Assembly (NCBI RefSeq): GCF_018069895.1
Contig: NZ_JAGQDH010000002.1
Span: 62,001-126,000, forward strand
From: Roseovarius autotrophicus
GTDB lineage: Bacteria; Pseudomonadota; Alphaproteobacteria; Rhodobacterales; Rhodobacteraceae
DNA length: 64,000 bases
Reading direction: 5' to 3'
In this document: positions 57,247 through 64,000 of the stretch, one piece after another
Position numbering within the stretch: the stretch's first letter is position 1
Layout of the letters: each line of letters starts with the position of its first letter
Program-made: the position numbers and the translations under genes
Notes under the pieces: generated by a model
Told to the model about the DNA's origin: nothing
Database searches by the model: none
What the model saw: only the letters and a program-made list of their open reading frames with translations

Positions 57247-57715
57247 TTTCGCAAAGCGAAAGCACCCCGGACGCGATCCGGGGCCCTTGGTCGCGTGTGC
57301 GGCGCTTTTGCTGTCCTTCCTTCCTGCCATGGCACAGGCCGATGCCTGGGCCGATTTCCAGACGCGCTGTGTCAGCGCGCTTGAGAATCTTGTGCCGCCG
57401 GTGGTGGCGGGGCTGGACCAAGGCACGCGCGACGGGGCCGTGACGCGCTATGCGCTCAGCGGGGGGCGCGTCCTGATCGTGGATCGCGCGCCCGAGGACG
57501 GTATATCCGCCTGCGCGGTGCGCGACCCCGCAAACGCGCCGGTGCCGGGGTTCGACGACTGGATCGGGGGCGCGGTGAGCGAGGGGCGCTATGTGCCGGT
57601 GGCCGAGGGGCGCTGGCACAGCCATCTGTGGATCGAGCCGAAACTGGAAGTGCAGAAAGACAGCGGCGCGGACGGTCTCACGCTTCGGATCGTGGAGACA
57701 CGCCTTGAAGCCTGA
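57239..57715 (+). CDS. small secreted hypothetical protein in the ABC operon
   Basis: A 158-residue protein with a signal peptide (hydrophobic LVACAALLLSFLPAMA, cleavage after AMAQA or nearby). The mature part has two cysteines, C44 and C92, that could form a disulfide, and ends in beta-like sequence. No family is recognised. The start overlaps the LivG-like stop by 8 bp. The codons for HPGRDPG contain a REP-like palindrome (57265-57283). Confidence 0.75.
   Translation: MIDFAKRKHPGRDPGPLVACAALLLSFLPAMAQADAWADFQTRCVSALENLVPPVVAGLDQGTRDGAVTRYALSGGRVLIVDRAPEDGISACAVRDPANAPVPGFDDWIGGAVSEGRYVPVAEGRWHSHLWIEPKLEVQKDSGADGLTLRIVETRLEA
57265..57283. repeat. REP-like palindrome inside a signal-peptide coding region
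   Basis: CCCCGGA and TCCGGGG flank a CGCGA loop, giving a 7-bp perfect stem with the same 5-nt loop and GGA/TCC core as the intergenic pair at 47466-47525. Here it encodes part of the basic N-region of the secreted protein's signal peptide. Confidence 0.6.
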
Positions 57716-57753
57716 GACACCGCACAAGAACGCCATCAAGGGGGAGGCAGCCC

Positions 57754-58740
57754 ATGCCTGACAGCGTGATTTTCGGAATGGAGGTCTTTCTCAACGGCCT
57801 CATGGCGGGGGTGCTCTATGCGCTTGTGGCGCTCGGCTTCGTGCTGATCTACAAGGCGTCGGGCATCTTCAACTATGCTCAGGGGGTGATGGCGCTTTTT
57901 GCCGCGCTGACGCTGGTGGGGATCATGGAGGGGCAGGTGCCCTTCTCGCATCTCATCAATGCGGTGTTCGGCACCAAGGTGCACCATTTCGGCTGGGAGG
58001 TGCCCGCGCTTCTGGCCATCGCGCTTACCGTGGTGGTGATGATCGCGCTGGCGTGGATCGTGAACAAGCTGATCTTCCGTCACCTTGTCGGGCAGGAACC
58101 GATCATCCTGTTCATGGCCACCATTGGCCTTGCCTATTTCCTCGAAGGGTTCGGCGACGTGATGTGGGGGGCCGATATCAAGAAGCTCGACGTGGGTCTA
58201 CCGCAGGGCATGAACAGCGCGATCGACGATGTGACTTTCGGCATCTTCGGTTACGGTTTCTTCATCGACAATCTCGATCTCGTGGCCACGGTGGTGGCGG
58301 CGCTGCTGGTGACGGGACTGGTGATGTTCGCGCAATACTCCAAGCATGGCCGCGCCATGCGCGCGGTGGCCGATGACCATCAGGCCGCGCTCTCGGTCGG
58401 CATCTCGCTCAACTTCATCTGGGTCATGGTCTGGTCGCTCGCGGGCTTCGTGGCGCTGGTGGCGGGGATCATGTGGGGCACCAAGATGGGCGTGCAGTTC
58501 TCGCTCTCGCTCATCGCCTTGAAGGCGCTGCCGGTGCTGATGCTGGGCGGCTTCACCTCGATCCCCGGTGCCATTGTCGGCGGGCTGATCATCGGGGTGG
58601 GCGAAAAGATGTTCGAATTCGCCATCGGCCCCCTGGTGGGCGGCGCGACCGAAAACTGGTTCGCCTACATGCTGGCACTCATCTTCCTCGTGTTCCGGCC
58701 GCAGGGCCTGTTCGGCGAAAAGATCATCGAGCGGGTGTGA
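57754..58740 (+). CDS. Liv-type ABC transporter permease (LivH-like)
   Basis: A 328-residue inner-membrane permease with about eight helices. YALVALGFVLIYKASGIFNYAQG at the start and LGGFTSIPGAIVGGLIIGVGEKMF near the end mark the LivH branch. GIFNYAQG replaces the usual VNxAHG, a change seen in importers grouped with acyl-CoA ligases (from memory). It is separated from the LivM-like gene by a small membrane-protein gene. Confidence 0.93.
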   Translation: MPDSVIFGMEVFLNGLMAGVLYALVALGFVLIYKASGIFNYAQGVMALFAALTLVGIMEGQVPFSHLINAVFGTKVHHFGWEVPALLAIALTVVVMIALAWIVNKLIFRHLVGQEPIILFMATIGLAYFLEGFGDVMWGADIKKLDVGLPQGMNSAIDDVTFGIFGYGFFIDNLDLVATVVAALLVTGLVMFAQYSKHGRAMRAVADDHQAALSVGISLNFIWVMVWSLAGFVALVAGIMWGTKMGVQFSLSLIALKALPVLMLGGFTSIPGAIVGGLIIGVGEKMFEFAIGPLVGGATENWFAYMLALIFLVFRPQGLFGEKIIERV

Positions 58741-58745
58741 CAGCG

Positions 58746-59003
58746 ATGCAGAAACTCATTGCCATTGCCAATGTCGTCGCCTGGGGCGGGTTCTGGGCCT
58801 TCGGTTATCTCGCCCTCTCGGCGAGGCCCGAGCAATCCGGGCAGATGGTCACGGCGGCGCTTCTTGCCGCGATCGGCGGTGCTGTGGGGATGCTCGCCTT
58901 TCTCTGGCTGGTGCGCCACGCCGAGGCAAAAGGCTATGCGCGGCGGCCCAACCGGGCCGACAAGCGCACCGAGGACAGCGAAATTCATGGGGAGGTGATC
59001 TGA
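58746..59003 (+). CDS. small two-helix membrane protein in the ABC operon
   Basis: An 85-residue protein starting MQKLIAIANVVAWGGFWAFG. Two hydrophobic helices (about 4-26 and 33-57) are followed by a charged tail (RHAEAKGYARRPNRADKR). It starts 5 bp after the LivH-like stop, and its TGA shares one base with the LivM-like ATG, so it is translationally coupled to both permeases. No family is recognised; it could be a small accessory subunit of the transporter. Confidence 0.8.
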   Translation: MQKLIAIANVVAWGGFWAFGYLALSARPEQSGQMVTAALLAAIGGAVGMLAFLWLVRHAEAKGYARRPNRADKRTEDSEIHGEVI

Positions 59004-60079
59004 TGTTTTACCGTGAGGCGGGGGATTTCAAGACCTCCTATGTGGACGACAACCAGACCTTTCCGATCAGGTTCGACCGTTACCGCTATTACGCGGTGCT
59101 GGTGGCGGCCTTCGCGGTCATCCCGTTCCTGATCAACGATTACTGGGTAAACGCCGTCTTTCTGCCTTTCCTGATCTATACCATCGCGGCTATCGGGCTC
59201 AACATCCTGGTGGGCTATTGCGGACAGGTGAGCCTTGGCACCGGCGGGTTCATGGCGGTGGGGGCCTATGCCTGCTACAAGCTGATGGTCGCGTTCCCCG
59301 AAATCAACATCTTCTTCCATGTCATCGTTTCGGGTGGGATCACGGCGGCGGTCTGCGTGCTCTTCGGCCTGCCGTCCCTGCGGATCAAGGGCTTTTACCT
59401 TGCGGTGGCGACGCTTGCGGCGCAGTTCTTCCTTGTCTGGCTCTTCAACCGGGTGGGGTGGTTCTACAACTACTCGGCCTCGGGCCAGATCAACGCCCCC
59501 GAGCGCACGGTGTTTGGCGTGGCCGTGACCGGCGCGCAGACCGCGCCATGGGCGGCCTATCTGTTCTGCCTGATCTTCACGGTGATTTGCGCGATCCTTG
59601 CGCGCAACCTGACGCGCGGCATGGCGGGCCGCAAATGGATGGCGATCCGCGACATGGACATCGCCGCCGAGATCATCGGGGTGAACCCCTTGAAGGCCAA
59701 GCTGACCGCCTTTGCTGTCTCTGGGTTTTTCGTGGGCATCTCGGGGGCACTGTTCTTTTCGGTCTATCTGGGGGCTGTCGAGGTGGGCGAGGTGTTCGGG
59801 ATCAACAAATCCTTCCTCGTGCTCTTCATGGTGATCATCGGCGGGCTTGGCTCCATCTTCGGCAGCTTTGCCGGGGCGGCCTTTCTTGTGCTCCTGCCGG
59901 TGCTGCTCAAGAATGTGCTGGTGGGGGGGCTTGGCTGGCCCACGGACCTGGCGGCGCATCTGGAATTCATCATCGTCGGCGCGCTGATCGTGATTTTCCT
60001 GATCGCCGAGCCGCACGGGTTGGCGCAGCTTTGGCGCGTGGCCAAGGAGAAACTGAGGCTTTGGCCCTTCCCGCATTAG
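59003..60079 (+). CDS. Liv-type ABC transporter permease (LivM-like)
   Basis: A 358-residue permease with a 30-residue soluble N-terminus (FYREAGDFKTSYVDDNQTFP) before about ten helices. AAIGLNILVGYCGQVSLGTGG and GGLGSIFGSFAGAAFLVLLP mark the LivM branch. A second ABC importer is therefore complete in this operon. Confidence 0.93.
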   Translation: MFYREAGDFKTSYVDDNQTFPIRFDRYRYYAVLVAAFAVIPFLINDYWVNAVFLPFLIYTIAAIGLNILVGYCGQVSLGTGGFMAVGAYACYKLMVAFPEINIFFHVIVSGGITAAVCVLFGLPSLRIKGFYLAVATLAAQFFLVWLFNRVGWFYNYSASGQINAPERTVFGVAVTGAQTAPWAAYLFCLIFTVICAILARNLTRGMAGRKWMAIRDMDIAAEIIGVNPLKAKLTAFAVSGFFVGISGALFFSVYLGAVEVGEVFGINKSFLVLFMVIIGGLGSIFGSFAGAAFLVLLPVLLKNVLVGGLGWPTDLAAHLEFIIVGALIVIFLIAEPHGLAQLWRVAKEKLRLWPFPH

Positions 60080-60090
60080 GGGCGGGCATT

Positions 60091-60138
60091 GGTGGGTTGG
60101 CACCCACCTTGCGGAATTGAGCGCGGGATCGTGCGCTC
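60091..60138 (+). terminator. two hairpins between permease and binding-protein genes
   Basis: GGTGGGT/ACCCACC with loop TGGC (60091-60108) and GAGCGC/GCGCTC with an 8-nt loop (60119-60138) occupy the 100-bp gap. There is no long T-run. They could partially terminate transcription or protect an RNA end, letting the binding protein be made at a different level from the permeases. Confidence 0.45.
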
Positions 60139-60179
60139 ATGATGAGGCATCGGAAAAACCAAGGGAGGATTATAAACCG

Positions 60180-61466
60180 ATGAAACAGAAACTGATGACA
60201 GCCGCTTTCGCGGCACTGATGGCGGCAGGACCGGCGCTGGCCGACCTGACCATCATAGACACCAGCTATCGCACCGGGCCTTATGCCGCCAACGGCATCC
60301 CGTTCTCGGACGGCTATCAGGATTACTTCACGCTGCTTAATCAGCGTGACGGCGGCATCGGCGGCGAGAAGATCAACCTCGTCGAATGTGAGACCGGCTA
60401 CAACACCGAGAAAGGCGTCGAGTGCTACGAGGCCACCAAGGGGGCGGGCAATGGCGCGCTGATCTATCAGCCGCTCTCGACCGGCATCACCTATCAGCTC
60501 ATTCCCAAGGCCAGCGCCGACGGCATCCCGCTTCACACCATGGGCTATGGCCGGACCTCGGCCAAGAATGGCGGCGTGTTCGAATGGGTGTTCAACTACC
60601 CGGCCAACTACTGGGACGGCGCGAGCCACGCCATCACCCATATCCTTGACCAGAATGGCGGCGATATCAGCGGCAAGAAGATCTCGCTGATCTATCACAA
60701 CTCGGCCTATGGCAAGGAGCCGATCCGCACGCTCGAAGAACTGGGCAAGAAACACGGCTTTGACCTGGTCCTGCTGCCGGTGGATCACCCCGGTCAGGAG
60801 CAGAAGTCGCAATGGCTCCAGATCCGGCGCGACCGGCCTGATTATGTCCTGATGTGGGGCTGGGGCGTGATGAACCAGGTCGCCGTGCAGGAGGCCGTGA
60901 ACATCCGCTTTCCGATGGAGAATTTCATCGGCATCTGGTGGTCGGGTTCCGAGAACGACGTGAAGGCCGCCGGTCCTGCCGCCAATGGCTACAAGGCGCT
61001 GACCTTCCACAACCTTGGCCGCAATTATCCGGTCTATGACGACATCCAGAAGCACGTTCTGGACGCAGGCAAGGCCGCCGGTGCGGGCGATCAGCTGGGC
61101 TCGGTGCTCTATAACCGGGGCATGTATGCCGCGATGCTGGCCGCCGAAGCCATCAAGACTGCGCAGGAGATGCACGGGGTGTCGGTGATCGACGCTGCGC
61201 AACTGCGCGACGGCATGGAGAACCTCGAGATGACCGAGGCCAAGATGGCGGCGCTCGGGCTTCCGGGCTTTGGCCCCGAGTTCAAGGTGTCGTGCGAGAA
61301 CCACGGTGGCAACGGCTATGGCGCGGTTGCGCAATGGGACGCGGCGGCGGGTGAGTTCACGCTCATCACCGACTACTTCCAGTCCGATCAGGAGATCATC
61401 GCCAAGCTGGTGGCCGAGGATTCGGCGGCCTTCGCGGCGGAGAACGGGATCACCCCGCGCTGCTGA
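60180..61466 (+). CDS. Liv-type ABC transporter substrate-binding protein
   Basis: A 428-residue periplasmic binding protein with a Sec signal peptide (MKQKLMTAAFAALMAAGPAL, then ADL). The mature part starts TIIDTSYRTGPYAANGIPFS and has the type I bilobal fold; conserved tryptophans and GYNTEKGVECYEATKG suggest a ligand other than a plain branched-chain amino acid. It has a strong AAGGGAGG ribosome site and flanking hairpins on both sides, consistent with higher expression than the permeases. Confidence 0.92.
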   Translation: MKQKLMTAAFAALMAAGPALADLTIIDTSYRTGPYAANGIPFSDGYQDYFTLLNQRDGGIGGEKINLVECETGYNTEKGVECYEATKGAGNGALIYQPLSTGITYQLIPKASADGIPLHTMGYGRTSAKNGGVFEWVFNYPANYWDGASHAITHILDQNGGDISGKKISLIYHNSAYGKEPIRTLEELGKKHGFDLVLLPVDHPGQEQKSQWLQIRRDRPDYVLMWGWGVMNQVAVQEAVNIRFPMENFIGIWWSGSENDVKAAGPAANGYKALTFHNLGRNYPVYDDIQKHVLDAGKAAGAGDQLGSVLYNRGMYAAMLAAEAIKTAQEMHGVSVIDAAQLRDGMENLEMTEAKMAALGLPGFGPEFKVSCENHGGNGYGAVAQWDAAAGEFTLITDYFQSDQEIIAKLVAEDSAAFAAENGITPRC

Positions 61467-61477
61467 TGCCACCCTTT

Positions 61478-61523
61478 CCCCGGCCGTGGCACAGAGCTGC
61501 GGCCGGGGATATCTGAGTATTTT
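61478..61523 (+). terminator. terminator-like hairpin after the binding-protein gene
   Basis: CCCCGGCCG (61478-61486) pairs perfectly with CGGCCGGGG (61500-61508) around a 13-nt loop, followed after 8 nt by TATTTTT. It starts 12 bp after the stop codon. Downstream genes continue in the same direction, so termination is probably partial. Confidence 0.65.
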
Positions 61524-61538
61524 TGGAACGATGAAGGG
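61514..61538 (+). repeat. 25-bp post-terminator motif, copy B
   Basis: GAGTATTTTTGGAACGATGA plus AGGGC matches the copy at 14232-14256. It directly follows a hairpin and precedes the LivF-like gene by 34 bp. Confidence 0.45.
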
Positions 61539-61572
61539 CGCGGTCGCGCGCCTGCCCCCAAGGAGAGTGTCG

Positions 61573-62397
61573 ATGCTGGACGCCGCACCGAGTGACGAGA
61601 CCCTGCTCGAGGTCAACAATATCGAGGTGATCTACAACCACGTCATCCTCGTGCTGAAGGGCGTGAGCCTCAAGGTGCCCAAGGGCGGGATCACGGCCCT
61701 TCTGGGCGGCAACGGCGCGGGCAAGACGACGACGCTCAAGGCAGTGTCGAACCTGCTCAAGTCCGAGCGCGGCGAGGTGACGAAAGGCACGATCACCTAT
61801 CGCGGCGAGCGGGTGCAGGATCTTGCGCCTTCGGACCTTGTGCAGAAGGGCGTGGTGCAGGTGATGGAGGGGCGGCACTGTTTCGAACACCTCACCGTCG
61901 AGGAAAACCTGCTGACCGGGGCCTATACCCGCCGCGCCAGCCGGGGCGAGATCGAGGCCGACCTCGACAAGGTCTATGAATATTTCCCCCGCCTCAAGGA
62001 GCGCCGAAAATCGCAGGCGGGCTATACTTCGGGTGGCGAGCAGCAGATGTGCGCCATCGGCCGCGCACTGATGAGCCGACCCGAGACGATCCTTCTGGAT
62101 GAGCCGTCAATGGGCCTTGCGCCACAGCTTGTGGAACAGATTTTCGAGATCGTGAAGTCGCTCAACGAGCAGGAAGGCTATACCTTCCTTCTGGCCGAGC
62201 AGAACACCAATGTGGCGCTGCGCTTTGCCCATTACGGCTATATCCTAGAATCGGGCCGGGTGGTGATGGACGGGGCCGCCGCTGCGTTGCGCGAGAATCC
62301 CGACGTCAAGGAATTCTACCTCGGCATGTCTGACGAGGGGCGCAAATCCTTCCGCGAGGTGCGCAGCTATCGCCGCCGCAAGCGTTGGCTGAGCTGA
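61573..62397 (+). CDS. Liv-type ABC transporter ATPase (LivF-like)
   Basis: A 274-residue ATPase. Walker A GGNGAGKTT is at 45-53, signature YTSGGEQQMCAIGRAL, Walker B LLDEPSMGL. It has a basic C-terminal tail (SYRRRKRWLS) not found in standard LivF. Start MLDAAPSDET follows AAGGAGAG. It completes the second importer and is followed 38 bp later by the PaaK-like gene. Confidence 0.93.
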   Translation: MLDAAPSDETLLEVNNIEVIYNHVILVLKGVSLKVPKGGITALLGGNGAGKTTTLKAVSNLLKSERGEVTKGTITYRGERVQDLAPSDLVQKGVVQVMEGRHCFEHLTVEENLLTGAYTRRASRGEIEADLDKVYEYFPRLKERRKSQAGYTSGGEQQMCAIGRALMSRPETILLDEPSMGLAPQLVEQIFEIVKSLNEQEGYTFLLAEQNTNVALRFAHYGYILESGRVVMDGAAAALRENPDVKEFYLGMSDEGRKSFREVRSYRRRKRWLS

Positions 62398-62435
62398 GCC
62401 GCCGCCGCCCCCCCATTTCAGCCCGAGGATTGACC

Positions 62436-63614
62436 ATGACCCGCCATTTCGACGATCTGGAAACCCGCAGCCGGGACGCCCGTGAGGCCGCGCAACTTGC
62501 GGTACTGAACGGGCTGCTTGCGCGGTATGGGCAGGCCGATGCGCCCCTCGACAGCCTTGCCGATCTCGCCCGCCTGCCAGTGCTGCGCAAATCCGATCTG
62601 GTCGCGCGCCAAAAGGACGCGCCGCCCTTCGGTAACCTGCCCGTGGGCGATGTGGCCCATGTGTTCCAGTCGCCGGGGCCGATCTACGAGCCGGGCGGCG
62701 TGACGGCGGATTGGTGGCGGATGGGGCGGTTTCTGCATGCCTGCGGCATCGGGCGGGGCGATATCGTGCAGAACTGCTTTTCCTATCACCTTGTGCCTGC
62801 GGGGATGATCTTCGAGAACGGCGCGCGGGCGGTCGGTGCGCGGGTGCTGCCCGCCGGCACCGGCCAGACCGAATTGCAGGCGCGCGCAGCCCATGACGTG
62901 GGCGTGACCGCCTATGCCGGCACGCCCGATTACCTCAAGGTCATTCTAGACAAGGCCGACGAGATGGGGCTTGCCCTCAGGATCACCAAGGCGGCGGTCG
63001 GCGGCGGCGCGCTTTTCCCGTCCCTGCGCGCCGAATACGCCGAGCGCGGCATCGCCTGCCTGCAATGCTATGCCACCGCCGATCTGGGCAATATCGCCTA
63101 TGAGAGCCCCGCGCAGGACGGCATGATCGTCGATGAGGGCGTGATCGTCGAGATCGTCACCCCCGGCACCGGCACGCCGGTCGCAGCAGGAGAGGTGGGC
63201 GAGTTGGTGGTAACCTCGCTCAACCCCGATTATCCGCTGCTGCGCTTCGCGACCGGCGATCTGAGCGCGGTCCTGCCTGGCACAAGCCCCTGTGGACGCA
63301 CCAACATGCGCATCAAGGGCTGGATGGGTCGCGCCGACCAGACCACCAAGATCAAGGGCATGTTCGTGCGCCCCGAACAGGTGGCTGCGCTCGTGGCGCG
63401 CCATCAGGAAATCGCCCGCGCCCGTGTCATCGCGACCCGCGAGGGCGAAGCCGACGTGATGACCGTCCGCATCGAGGCCACCGGCGGCGATGCCGCCTGT
63501 TACGCGGGCAGCGTGGCCGAGACACTGAAGCTCAAGGGCCGGGTCGAGATCGTGCCGCCGGGCAGCCTGCCCAATGACGGCAAGGTCATCGAGGATTTGC
63601 GCAGCTACGACTGA
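62436..63614 (+). CDS. PaaK-like (phenylacetate-CoA ligase family) protein with degenerate P-loop
   Basis: A 392-residue relative of phenylacetate-CoA ligase. The family regions LPVLRKSDLVARQ, CYATADLGNIAYE, the RFATGDLS motif (270-277) and GRADQTTKIKGMFVRP (298-313, including the ligase hinge and lysine region) are clear. The nucleotide-binding SSGTTG-type loop is replaced by HVFQSPGPIYEPGG (75-88). It may use a modified ATP site, carry out only CoA transfer, or have lost activity. It is the last gene of the operon, ending 10 bp inside the convergent oxidoreductase gene. Confidence 0.85.
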   Translation: MTRHFDDLETRSRDAREAAQLAVLNGLLARYGQADAPLDSLADLARLPVLRKSDLVARQKDAPPFGNLPVGDVAHVFQSPGPIYEPGGVTADWWRMGRFLHACGIGRGDIVQNCFSYHLVPAGMIFENGARAVGARVLPAGTGQTELQARAAHDVGVTAYAGTPDYLKVILDKADEMGLALRITKAAVGGGALFPSLRAEYAERGIACLQCYATADLGNIAYESPAQDGMIVDEGVIVEIVTPGTGTPVAAGEVGELVVTSLNPDYPLLRFATGDLSAVLPGTSPCGRTNMRIKGWMGRADQTTKIKGMFVRPEQVAALVARHQEIARARVIATREGEADVMTVRIEATGGDAACYAGSVAETLKLKGRVEIVPPGSLPNDGKVIEDLRSYD

Positions 63615-64000
63615 AAGCGCATCGCATCGTAGGGCGCGAGATCGAGATTGGGTCGTCGTCCGCTCATCAGGTCGGCGATGAGTCGGCCCGTCTTTGGCCC
63701 CGCTGTCAGCCCGACATGCTGGTGCCCGAAACCCGCGAACACCCCCGTTCCGCCGATCTCGCCAATCAGCGGCAGGCTGTCCGGGGTGGACGGGCGGAAA
63801 CCCATCCATTCCTCGACCCCCTCGTAACGCAGGTCGGGAAAGACGCGGGCGATCTCGCGGCGGATCATCGCGAAGGGCGCGCGCGAGGGCGGGGCCTCGA
63901 TCCCGCCAAGCTCGACCGTGCCGGCGCAGCGCAGCCCGTGGGCCATCGGCGTCACCCCGAACTTGCCGCGCGCCATCATCAGCGGCTGGCGCGGCATTTG
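63605..64000 (-). CDS. D-amino acid dehydrogenase-like FAD oxidoreductase (C-terminal part)
   Basis: The last 131 residues of a DAO/DadA-type flavoenzyme; the N-terminal part is outside the window. GFRPSTPDSLPLIGEIGGTG and VFAGFGHQHVGLTAGPKTG followed by LIADLMSGRRP are the family's C-terminal FAD-binding and substrate-side motifs. It probably oxidises an amino acid, feeding electrons to the respiratory chain. The gene is convergent with the PaaK-like gene and overlaps it by 10 bp. Confidence 0.85.
   Translation of the reverse strand, partial: QMPRQPLMMARGKFGVTPMAHGLRCAGTVELGGIEAPPSRAPFAMIRREIARVFPDLRYEGVEEWMGFRPSTPDSLPLIGEIGGTGVFAGFGHQHVGLTAGPKTGRLIADLMSGRRPNLDLAPYDAMRFQS

Noticed and set aside
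1..64000. CRISPR arrays, prophage or transposase genes
   Set aside because: I saw no regularly spaced repeats, integrase, transposase or phage structural genes on either strand.

Overview
This 64 kb, high-GC window looks like chromosomal DNA of a marine alphaproteobacterium of the Roseobacter/Rhodobacteraceae type. That is inferred from gene content and order: the M16-M16-DUF3035-lspA-purH-heparinase-rsmB run, a Hint/RTX protein, DUF3422 and DUF1674 proteins, a RibB with a degenerate second domain, an alternative oxidase, and abundant Liv-type ABC importers. No rRNA, CRISPR array, integrase, phage module or insertion sequence was found. There is one tRNA gene, tRNA-Ser(GCU).

Layout. 1-10 kb: the end of a diguanylate cyclase, a periplasmic cytochrome c, pepN, a DUF2256 zinc-ribbon-like protein, a C26 glutamine amidotransferase, a Hint/RTX secreted protein, and an SDR-kynU operon. 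10-16 kb: a repeat-bearing spacer, a small membrane methyltransferase, pntAB with a terminator, and DUF3422. 15.6-25.7 kb: an SHMT-like enzyme, ribBX-ribH-nusB, the surE-pcm-nlpD-like operon, SulP-Usp and a quinone oxidoreductase. 25.8-26.5 kb: tRNA-Ser followed by a low-coding spacer and a frameshifted gene remnant. 26.4-39.6 kb: mostly minus-strand housekeeping genes (comM, a class III aminotransferase, an M16 protease pair, bamF-like, lspA, purH, heparinase-like, rsmB, dapB).

39.7-47.4 kb is one long plus-strand series of tightly spaced genes: a DUF442 phosphatase-like protein, a divergent DgoK-like protein, a polytopic membrane protein, then a complete Liv-type ABC importer (binding protein, two permeases, two ATPases) with an unusual Cys/His/Asp lipoprotein inserted after the binding protein. 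47.5-51.4 kb holds a pair of REP-like palindromes, divergent cobS/cobT, a Zn amidohydrolase and an alternative oxidase with an NsrR-like site upstream.

51.5-63.6 kb is the most system-like region. A two-component pair (OmpR-type regulator plus a soluble PAS/PAS hybrid kinase) is divergent from an operon encoding a long-chain acyl-CoA ligase, a complete second Liv-type importer (LivG, LivH, LivM, LivK, LivF), two small accessory proteins (one secreted, one two-helix membrane protein), and a PaaK-like adenylate-forming protein whose ATP-binding loop is degenerate. The likely theme is regulated uptake plus CoA activation of an organic acid. The substrate cannot be read from sequence.

Non-coding structure includes a roughly 51-bp dispersed repeat present twice in opposite orientation 44 kb apart, REP-like hairpins with a 5-nt loop (one lying inside a signal-peptide coding region), and a 25-bp motif that follows terminators at two places.
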